Origin: Clostridia bacterium | GTDB lineage: Bacteria; Bacillota; Clostridia; Christensenellales; Borkfalkiaceae | DNA: 7,989 nt | Assembly (NCBI GenBank): GCA_029052615.1 | Contig: JAIDIR010000283.1 | Location: forward strand, 1 to 7,989 | Direction of reading: 5' to 3' | Shown here: positions 1 to 7,100 of the stretch, piece by piece | Layout of the letters: each line of letters opens with the position of its first letter | How positions within the stretch are numbered: position 1 is the first letter of the stretch | Notes under the pieces: generated by a model | The model's input: only the letters and a program-made list of their open reading frames with translations | The model's database searches: none | Told to the model about the DNA's origin: nothing | Translations under genes and position numbers: made by a program

Positions 1-58
1 CACCCGCATCGGGTACGATATAACTTCCAAACCCCCCGCAACCATCGAGTGGGAGTGA
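1..58 (+). CDS. guaA: GMP synthase (glutamine-hydrolysing), C-terminal end only
   Basis: Reading from base 2, the last 18 codons give TRIGYDITSKPPATIEWE and then a TGA stop at 56-58. The ending KPPATIEWE, preceded by a Y-D-I-T/S motif, is the near-invariant C-terminus of bacterial GuaA, which ends the same way in Bacillus and E. coli. GuaA is cytoplasmic and makes GMP from XMP, ATP and glutamine in purine biosynthesis; the C-terminal domain forms the dimer interface and contributes to the XMP site. The gene enters from the left and only its tail is visible, so nothing can be said about the amidotransferase or ATP-pyrophosphatase domains. No terminator lies directly behind the stop; the first one downstream is the hairpin at 118-152. 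The call rests on a short but very characteristic match. Confidence 0.9.
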   Translation, partial: TRIGYDITSKPPATIEWE

Positions 59-65
59 TAAAAAG

Positions 66-94
66 TTGACAAAATCAAAATAAAATTATATAAT
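66..94 (+). promoter_or_regulatory. Perfect-consensus sigma-A promoter ahead of the MATE gene
   Basis: TTGACA (66-71) and TATAAT (89-94) are separated by exactly 17 bases of AT-rich sequence, which is the ideal vegetative promoter. Transcription should start near base 101. It is the only promoter I see for the MATE transporter, but an intrinsic terminator begins at 118, so most transcripts from here may stop near 152 unless there is read-through or antitermination. Confidence 0.8.
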
Positions 95-117
95 ATTAAA
101 GTCGAACAGCTAATTAA

Positions 118-152
118 GGCGTAGAAATTCTGACGAATTTCTGCGCCTTTTT
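118..152 (+). terminator. Intrinsic terminator or leader attenuator between guaA and the MATE gene
   Basis: A 13-base-pair stem is formed by 118-130 and 135-147, closed by the 4-base loop TGAC and containing a single G-U wobble. TTTTT follows directly at 148-152. It is the first terminator after guaA and probably ends that transcript. It also lies between the consensus promoter at 66-94 and the MATE ribosome binding site, so it would act on MATE leader RNA as well. I found no clear competing anti-terminator stem in the short leader. Confidence 0.85.
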
Positions 153-171
153 ATGCGCTTTTCGATAACTC

Positions 172-177
172 GGGAGG
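172..177 (+). promoter_or_regulatory. Ribosome binding site fixing the MATE start at 183
   Basis: GGGAGG lies 5 bases before the ATG at 183. The in-frame upstream ATG at 153 begins immediately after the terminator T-run and has only hairpin sequence before it, so it is a poor start. The Shine-Dalgarno therefore supports 183, and the product begins MEQEKNDFLG. Confidence 0.85.
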
Positions 178-182
178 CTTTT

Positions 183-1586
183 ATGGAACAAGAAAAAAAC
201 GATTTTCTCGGCAATGAAAAACTGGGCAAGCTTATGCTTAAATTCTGCATACCGTGCATACTGTCGCTGCTCGTCAGCGCGCTGTACAATATCGTCGACC
301 AGATTTTCGTCGGCAACAGCGAGCTGTCCGTTCTGGGCAACGCGGCAACGGGAGTAGTGTTCCCCATATTCATAATTGCGCAGGCGTTCGCATGGTGGAT
401 AGGCGACGGCTGTGCGGCGTACCTCAACATCTGCCAGGGCAGGGGCGAAGGCGAAAAATCGCACAAGGCGGTTGGCACGGGTCTGGTTTTAACCGTGGCG
501 GTCAGCGTAATTTTAATCGCCGTGTTCTTCCCGTTAAAAAGACAGCTTCTTTCCACCTTCGGCGCGTCGTCGGAAAGTTTAGGCTACGCAATACAGTACT
601 TCAATATAATCCTGCCGTTCTTCCCCGTATATATGGCTATGAATATGATGAACGCGGTAGTGCGCGCGGACGGCGCTCCCGGTTGGTCAATGGCTTCAAT
701 GCTGTCGGGCGCAGTAGTGAATATCGCCCTCGACCCCGCGTTTATATACGGCTGCAAGTGGGGTATGGCGGGCGCCGCGTGGGCAACGGTTATCGGTCAG
801 TGCGTATCGTTTGTCATTGCGGTAATTTATTTCTTCCGCACCAAGACCTTCAAGCTTAAATTAAAGAGCTTTATCCCCGATTTCAAGGCGGTGTTCCCCG
901 CAATAAAGCTCGGTCTGTCGTCGTTCATAACGCAGGTTACGATAGTAATAATTTCTCTCGTCTGCAACATTATGCTTGCAAAATACGGTGCAATCGATTT
1001 AAACGACCCCGATACGCCCATCGCGCTTATCGGTGTTGAAAGCAAGGTCTTTACCGTGGTTATCAATATAGTGGTGGGAATAGTGCTCGGCTGTCAGCCT
1101 ATAATCGGCTACAATATGGGCGCAAAAAACTATGCCCGCATCAAGCGGCTGTACCTGTATATTTTGTCAAGCACTGTTGCAGTGGGGCTCGTATTCACCA
1201 TATTGTTTGAAGCGTGCCCTTCGGCGGTAGTGGGCATATTCGGCAAACCCGACCCCGAGCAGGTCAACCCCGAAACGTACTGGCAATTCGGCAAAAAATT
1301 GTTCCGCATATTCTTAATGTTCGTAACGTTTACGTGCACCATAAAGATGTCGTCAATCTTCTTTCAGGCGCTCGGCAAGCCCGTGCTTGCAATCATTGCC
1401 TCGCTTGCGCGCGATATAGTTTGCTTCGTTCCGCTCGTCTGCACTCTGCCGCTTGCAATGGGTATAGACGGCTGTTTATGGGCGGCGCCAATTGCCGACG
1501 CGGTTGCAATGATAGTAACCGTAGCGTTGACAGTCGTGTGCTTTAAAGATTTGGACAAAAAAGCACTAATTTTGGCAGACTCTTGA
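183..1586 (+). CDS. MATE family multidrug/cation efflux transporter
   Basis: The 467-residue product is an integral membrane antiporter of the MATE (multidrug and toxic compound extrusion) family, which exports drugs or organic cations in exchange for Na+ or H+. Twelve hydrophobic segments are visible, roughly at residues 16-38, 54-76, 96-117, 136-160, 169-190, 196-218, 244-268, 280-306, 324-346, 373-395, 400-424 and 430-453, matching two six-helix MatE repeats. The N-terminus has the typical L-G-x-x-K-L-x-K-L-M-L-K-F entry and the ALYNIVDQIFVG motif. R161-A-D-G-A-P-G, N180 with D184-P, and G-x-x-G-A-A-W-A-T-V near 194-203 are family signatures, as is QPIIGYNMGAKN at 305-316. Length is normal. 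It most resembles the MepA/DinF-like Gram-positive branch; the substrate cannot be predicted. It may be controlled by the leader hairpin, and no terminator separates it from the helicase gene 46 bases downstream. Confidence 0.95.
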   Translation: MEQEKNDFLGNEKLGKLMLKFCIPCILSLLVSALYNIVDQIFVGNSELSVLGNAATGVVFPIFIIAQAFAWWIGDGCAAYLNICQGRGEGEKSHKAVGTGLVLTVAVSVILIAVFFPLKRQLLSTFGASSESLGYAIQYFNIILPFFPVYMAMNMMNAVVRADGAPGWSMASMLSGAVVNIALDPAFIYGCKWGMAGAAWATVIGQCVSFVIAVIYFFRTKTFKLKLKSFIPDFKAVFPAIKLGLSSFITQVTIVIISLVCNIMLAKYGAIDLNDPDTPIALIGVESKVFTVVINIVVGIVLGCQPIIGYNMGAKNYARIKRLYLYILSSTVAVGLVFTILFEACPSAVVGIFGKPDPEQVNPETYWQFGKKLFRIFLMFVTFTCTIKMSSIFFQALGKPVLAIIASLARDIVCFVPLVCTLPLAMGIDGCLWAAPIADAVAMIVTVALTVVCFKDLDKKALILADS

Positions 1587-1611
1587 TTTTTTAAGGCGTA
1601 TCTGCTATACT
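1583..1611 (+). promoter_or_regulatory. Likely sigma-A promoter for the HelD-like gene
   Basis: TTGATT (1583-1588) overlaps the MATE stop codon. A 17-base spacer leads to TATACT (1606-1611), preceded by TGC, which forms an extended -10. Transcription would start near 1618, giving a very short leader with AGGA (1620-1623) 9 bases before the ATG at 1633. The gene could therefore be transcribed alone as well as by read-through from the MATE gene. Confidence 0.6.
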
Positions 1612-1632
1612 TAATTATCAGGACGATTTTGT

Positions 1633-4005
1633 ATGGCGGATATCAGGAAACTGAAAAATTTAATCAACCCCAAGAAAAATGCGGACAAACAGTTTTACCT
1701 GGATTTGCTTGACGAGGACAAGCAAAGGGCGTGGGAGGACGGGCACGTTTCCGCAGTGCTTACCATGCTCAAAGTTCTGTACTTGAATAAGCTGGGCAGG
1801 AGGATAAAGGAGGCGGAGGAGGAAAAGTCCGCGCTCACCAATTCCCCCGATTACGACGCGGAAAAGTACAGGCGCGTGCTCGAGCTAAACGCGGAAATAT
1901 CCGCCTGCAAACAGAAGCGGCAGACCTTTAAGTGTTTCTTTGACGAGCCGTATTTTGCGCGTATGGATTTGGTGGACGACAAGGACGGCTACAATTCATA
2001 CTATATAGGCAAGCGCGGTGACGAGGGGCTGGAAATCGTCGACTGGCGCGCGCCCCTTGCAAGGCGGTATTACCAGAAGAGCAAGCTTGATTTTACCATA
2101 AACCAGTTCAACTACAAGCTGGTTCTGCGCAGGGCTATACGCACCAAGAGCGGCAGGGTGGAGGACTTTAAAAACGAATATCTTTCGGTCGGCGACAACC
2201 TTTCCAAGGAGGAAATAGCAGGGCGCGACGCCGCCGTGATCTTCGACCCGTTTTTAAAGGAAATTCTATCCTCGCGCAAGGAAAAGCAGGAAATCTGCGA
2301 CATAATAGAAACCATTCAGGAAAAGCAGTACGAAATTATCACCGCGCCGGAGGACGCCGAATTTATCGTTCAGGGCGTTGCGGGCAGCGGCAAGACTATG
2401 ATTTTGCTCCACAGACTTTCCTATCTACTGTACAACAACGAACAGCTTAAACCGGCGTCGGTGCTCGTCATAACGCCGTCGGACAGCTTCAACGCGTTCA
2501 TTGACGAGCTTGCGCAAATTCTCGAGCTGGAAAGGGTAAAGACGGTCACGCTGGAAAGCTATTACTACCGACTTTTAAAGGGCTTCGGCATTGACCTTTC
2601 GGACAGGGTGGACGGCTTTGCGCCCGTCGACGGAAAGTATTTAAAGTATATTTATTCCGAAAATTTCGTTGCGGACGTGCGCAAGAAGCTTGAAAAAATT
2701 TATTCGGGTGTGCGCGGAATGTTGCCCAATGACGCCGGCGATGAATTCGTTACGGCAATTCTTAGCTCAATCGAAGAGCAGCAGAAGGAATACGAAAAAA
2801 TCAAGAACGCGGGCTTGCGCGTGCGCAGGTGCGTGCTGGGTGAAATCAAGGAAAAGCAGGACGGCGGACTTTTTTACACCAAGCGTATGCGCGAGCTTTT
2901 CAATTGCGTAAGCGACGTAAAGGAGTTTCTTACCGTCAACCGCACGGACGACAGAATGGAGGGGTATTATTACTTCTACAAACAGCTGCTGTCGTTCTAT
3001 AAATCGCTGCGCTTTATCCGCGCCCACGGCAAGCATATATGCCTTTCGGCGGCTAACGATCTGCGCGATTTGCGCGTCACCGTCGACAAGGAAATAGAGG
3101 ATTTAAAGAGGTATAAACAGCGGCTCGGCGACAGGGTGGAATTCACCTATCCCGACAGAATAGAAAAGCGCGAACAGACCAAAAAGGAGATTGACGCGAC
3201 CATATCGCTCGTCGAAAATATTGCCTCGGCGTTCGATATTATATGCGACTTTGCCGAGGTCGTGCGCGGCGAAAAGTACCTCGTAAAAATCGGCAAGTGC
3301 GAAAGCAAGGTCGAGCTTGCGCGCTTCTTCTACCGCGAGATAGTCAAGCCCGCAAAGCAGCGCTTCGGCGTGACTTCGGCAAAGCTTATAAAAAGCGACG
3401 CCTACGCAATCTGCCGTATCCTGACAGAACTTGGCTGTAAGCTGACCCCCGCGTATTCCTTCGTGTTCGTGGACGAAGCGCAGGACGTAGCGCCCGTAGA
3501 ATACGATATTCTGCGCAGGGTAAACGCCTCGGCAAAGTTCAATATATTCGGCGACTTAAAGCAGAATATCACGCACTTCCGCGGCATAGACGACTGGGCT
3601 AAGCTCGGCTTGCCCGTAATGACTTTAGACCTCAATTACCGCAATACCAACCAGATAGTTTATTTCGTTTCGAACAATCTGGGCGTAAGTATGCAGGCAA
3701 TAGGACTGGGCGGTGAGGAGGTTACAACCGTGCCGAGCCGCGGGATATCCTCATTCCTTGCGGACAAACAGGGCTTGCGCGCGGTCATAACCTCGGAAGA
3801 AAAGCTGTACGACTACGCCAAAAAGACCTACAATATAGTCAGGGAAAGCGGCAAGATATCCAAGAGCAAAATCAACCTTTTAACCGTCTACGAAAGCAAG
3901 GGGCTGGAGTTTACCGCAGTCGCCGTTGCGGACGGTGATATGACCGATAACGAGAAATATATCGCGTATACGAGGGCGCTTAAAGAACTCGCGCTCATAA
4001 GGTAG
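1633..4005 (+). CDS. helD: HelD-like superfamily 1 helicase/ATPase
   Basis: The 790-residue cytoplasmic protein has the HelD layout. A charged helical N-terminus (about 15-100, probably the coiled-coil arm) is followed by the family signature P106-Y-F-A-R-M-D-L, then Y124-I-G-K and I135-V-D-W-R-A-P. The ATPase core has Walker A G248-V-A-G-S-G-K-T255, Walker B with D614-E-A-Q-D618, motif III G640-D-L-K-Q644, motif IV L667-N-Y-R670-N-T, motif V with Y753-E-S-K-G-L-E-F760, and motif VI with Y779-T-R-A782. All key ATP-binding and hydrolysis residues are present. A mostly helical insertion separates motif I from motif II, as expected. In Bacillus and actinobacteria, HelD enters RNA polymerase channels, removes nucleic acid and recycles stalled enzyme; HelR relatives protect against rifampicin. 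The protein ends only about 8 residues after motif VI, slightly shorter at the C-terminus than well-known HelD. Its length is close to that of B. subtilis HelD. A UvrD-like role in DNA repair is the main alternative. Confidence 0.87.
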   Translation: MADIRKLKNLINPKKNADKQFYLDLLDEDKQRAWEDGHVSAVLTMLKVLYLNKLGRRIKEAEEEKSALTNSPDYDAEKYRRVLELNAEISACKQKRQTFKCFFDEPYFARMDLVDDKDGYNSYYIGKRGDEGLEIVDWRAPLARRYYQKSKLDFTINQFNYKLVLRRAIRTKSGRVEDFKNEYLSVGDNLSKEEIAGRDAAVIFDPFLKEILSSRKEKQEICDIIETIQEKQYEIITAPEDAEFIVQGVAGSGKTMILLHRLSYLLYNNEQLKPASVLVITPSDSFNAFIDELAQILELERVKTVTLESYYYRLLKGFGIDLSDRVDGFAPVDGKYLKYIYSENFVADVRKKLEKIYSGVRGMLPNDAGDEFVTAILSSIEEQQKEYEKIKNAGLRVRRCVLGEIKEKQDGGLFYTKRMRELFNCVSDVKEFLTVNRTDDRMEGYYYFYKQLLSFYKSLRFIRAHGKHICLSAANDLRDLRVTVDKEIEDLKRYKQRLGDRVEFTYPDRIEKREQTKKEIDATISLVENIASAFDIICDFAEVVRGEKYLVKIGKCESKVELARFFYREIVKPAKQRFGVTSAKLIKSDAYAICRILTELGCKLTPAYSFVFVDEAQDVAPVEYDILRRVNASAKFNIFGDLKQNITHFRGIDDWAKLGLPVMTLDLNYRNTNQIVYFVSNNLGVSMQAIGLGGEEVTTVPSRGISSFLADKQGLRAVITSEEKLYDYAKKTYNIVRESGKISKSKINLLTVYESKGLEFTAVAVADGDMTDNEKYIAYTRALKELALIR

Positions 4006-4053
4006 TTGGCGGGGCAATATGCGGCGTTCAACGCAAAATTTAATAAATTGACG

Positions 4054-4080
4054 GCGGCTTGTAAAAAAGCCGCTTTTATT
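4054..4080 (+). terminator. Intrinsic terminator after the HelD-like gene
   Basis: A GC-rich 7-base-pair stem, GCGGCTT (4054-4060) with AAGCCGC (4067-4073), encloses a 6-base A-rich loop and is followed by TTTTATT. It lies 48 bases after the stop codon and isolates the helicase transcript from the gene starting at 4178. Confidence 0.82.
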
Positions 4081-4114
4081 ATGCCGTAAACAGGCAATAA
4101 TTACCTTTGAAAAG

Positions 4115-4143
4115 TTGAAAGTTCCGTCAGTTTGTGATATAAT
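4115..4143 (+). promoter_or_regulatory. Strong sigma-A promoter for the DUF4011 helicase gene
   Basis: TTGAAA (4115-4120) and TATAAT (4138-4143) are spaced by 17 bases, and the -10 is preceded by TGA, giving an extended -10 element. Transcription should start near 4150. The leader then carries AGAGGA (4166-4171), a good Shine-Dalgarno 6 bases before the ATG at 4178. No operator or leader structure is evident between them. Confidence 0.78.
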
Positions 4144-4177
4144 CGAAATGACGAAATTTACATCGAGAGGAAATCAG

Positions 4178-7100
4178 ATGGCAGCAAACAAAAAAGCTAA
4201 ACAGTTGCTTGAAACTTTGGATCTGGACGGAGAGCTTTTAAATTGCGTATCGTACGCTACGTACTATAACCGCATACCGCTTTTCACCTCCTTCAGGGTC
4301 GTCAACAACGGAGAGGAGGCGCTGGAAAACGTAGTTATTCAGGTTACGGGGTCCAACAAGCTCATTCTGCCCGCGCAGATAGAAATCGACCAGATTCCCG
4401 CCGAAAGCAGCATGGAGGTCAAGACGCCCTCTCTTTTAAACCCCAAGTACCTTGCGGATTTGGAGGAGGCGGAGGACTGCACCGTCACCGTAACGGTATG
4501 CTGCGGCAAGACGGTCATCTGCGATATAAGCTCACAGGTAAAGGCGGTGTCAATGGAAAGCTGGTCGGGCACTTCGGGCAATGCCGAAATGCTTGCCGCG
4601 TTCGTCCGTCCGCGCCTTTCCGACTGCCAGAAAATTCTGGCGGAGGCGGGCTTACAGCTTAAAACGTGGGGCTACTCCAAGGAGTTCAGCGGCTATTCGG
4701 GCAACGACAAAAACGCGCTTATGTACGCGTTCGCTTCAATGTTTTCCGCCGTCCGCAATCTCAATATTGAAAGGGAGCACGGCGGCGACGCCACCCAGCT
4801 TATCAGGGTGGGCAACCTTGCCGACCTGGTGCCCTCGCGCAAGGGCTCGCCCCTTTTGATGGCGGTATATATGGCGTCATGTCTGGAAGCGGCTAAATTC
4901 AACCCCGTAATTTTGGTTGGCAAAACCAAGATAGGCGTGGGCGTATGGCTGCACGAAAGCTGCTTCAATTCGCCTTTGCAGGACGATATGTCCGTAATCG
5001 AACGCTACGTCGCGGCGGGCGTAAACAACCTTGCCGTGGTTGACGTGGAGGATTTGTTCGCTCACAAAAACGCAAGCTTTGCAACCGCGTCGGCGCACTT
5101 TGCAACGCTGTTGCAGCAGGGCAAATTCGACTGCTGTATCGACGTAAAGCGCTGCCGTATCGGCGGCATATTCTCCATGCCCATAAAGGTGGGCGACGGC
5201 AAGTCCTACGAAATTCTGGGCGACAACCGCTATTCGTACGACGCCAAGCCCGAAAAGCTTATCGACGCGGACAGCCTGTCGTTAAAGCGCAAGGCTTCCA
5301 AAAACAGAAACTGGGAAAGAAGGCTTTTGGATTTATCGCTCAAAAACAACCTTCTTAACTTCCGCTATACGCGCGATTGCGTGCATCTGCTTCTTCCCGA
5401 CTTAAAGACCTTTTTCAACAAGATAGAGGGCAGGAGCACGCTTACCCTGCTTGCCAACCAAAGCAAGATTGACGACGCTCTGTACTTCGGCACGGGCAAC
5501 AAGGTCAAGACCCTTTCGGAGCTCGTTTCCATAGAGCTTAACTCGCAGATAGTGCGCTCCTATTCGGGCGAAAGCGGCTTGCAGGAGGCGGTGCAGACCC
5601 TGATAAGAAAGGGCAAATCCTCACGCGAGGAGGTGGGCGCAAACACCATATATCTTGCGTTCGGTTTCTTAAAGTGGAAGCACCCCGCCGACAAGGACTA
5701 TATGTATGCGCCCATAGTGCTGCAGCCCGTCAATCTTAAAAAGACCAAGTCGCAGGGCGTTGCAATGGAGCTGGGCGACGACTATGCGGTAAACACCACG
5801 CTGCTCGAATTCTTAAAGCAGGAATTCGGAGTGGACATAAGGGGCATCGAGGACGAAAAACTCACCCCCGTGGAAATGCTTGCGGTGTTCCGCGCAAAGA
5901 CGGCGAATATGAAGGGCTGGCTGGTTTACGAGGACGTTTACCTTGCCCAGTTCACCTTTGCCGGCTACGCAATGTGGCGTGACGTCAGGGATAATATGAG
6001 CCTTTACAAGCAGAATCCCATGATTGCCGGACTGCTTGAAAACACCAACAAATTTACCGACAATAAGTTGAGCGGCGCCAACGAGGACGACGCCAAGCCC
6101 ACCGAGGTTTTAACGCCGCTTTCGTGCGACAGCTCGCAGTATTCCGCCGTGGCGGAATCGGGCAAGGGCACGACCTTCGTTCTGCACGGCCCTCCGGGAA
6201 CGGGCAAGAGCCAGACCATAACCAATATAATCGCAAACGCGCTCGACGGCGGTAAACGCGTGCTTTTCGTCGCCGAAAAACAGGCGGCTCTGCAGGTCGT
6301 CAAAAAGCGTTTGAACGATATAGGCATAGGCGAATTCTGCCTTGAATTGCACAGCGGCAAGACGGTGGATAAGGGCGAAATAGTGCGCTCTATTGAAAAC
6401 ACGCTCTCGCTTAAATCGGAGTATGACGAAACAAAATTCACAGCCGACGGCGACGCTATACGCGAATACCGCGACACGCTTCACCAGCCGCTTTACGCAC
6501 TGCACAAAAAGCGCGGGCTGGGTGTTTCGGTCTACGACGGTATAGTCAACTATCTGCAAAACGCGGCGGCGCCCGAGCTTGTAAATATCGAAAGCACGTT
6601 CTACGACAATCTTACCGCAAAGAAGCTTGCCGAGTATGAAAATATGCTTTTAACCGCGCAGGCGGCGGCAAGGGAGTGCGGCGGCGTATACCGTTCGCCG
6701 TTTGCTAACGTCAACGTCACCGAGTGCGACGAAAAGGTCAAGCGCTCCGTGCTCTATTCGGCGGAGGTGGTCGTTGCCGAGCTTCAGCACCTCAAAAATT
6801 ACCTCGCGCTCTTCTTAAACACCTTCAATCAGAAGATAAGCACGTTCACCTCCAAAAAGCTAAACAACCTCGTGCAGATAGTTAAAAAGCTTTCGGGCGG
6901 CGATCTGAACGTTTTCTTTACCTGCGACGAAAGGGAGTTCTACACCTTCTACAACGCCAACCTCAGATACGACGCGGGCGTTAAAAACTGGATGAACAAA
7001 TTCAAGGCGCTTGCCGACGTTTCCAAGTTTGCCAACGTCATCGACGAAGAGATAGAAAAGTGCAACGGCGACTATCTCGCTTCCCGTCCGCTCACGGTAA

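Noticed and set aside
153..182. Upstream in-frame ATG that would extend the MATE protein by 10 residues
   Set aside because: It follows directly on the terminator T-run with no ribosome binding site, while the ATG at 183 has GGGAGG 5 bases before it and gives the normal MATE N-terminus.
254..859. A 201-codon + strand frame inside the MATE gene
   Set aside because: It overlaps the MATE reading frame and is rich in Arg and Gly with no domain, so it is an out-of-frame shadow.
114..1600. TTAAGGCGTA occurs at 114-123 and again at 1591-1600, both just upstream of a gene start
   Set aside because: Ten matching bases without extended similarity; in one case it is part of a terminator stem and in the other part of a promoter spacer, so chance is the simplest explanation.
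4024..4034. Short perfect palindrome GCGTT-C-AACGC after the HelD-like gene
   Set aside because: A 5-base arm with a 1-base centre is too short for a hairpin and has no T-run or second copy; not supported as an operator.
6004..6559. Long reverse-strand open frames opposite the Walker A region
   Set aside because: They are antisense to a clearly coding helicase region, show no family motifs, and have low-complexity Arg/Ser/Val-rich composition typical of shadow frames.
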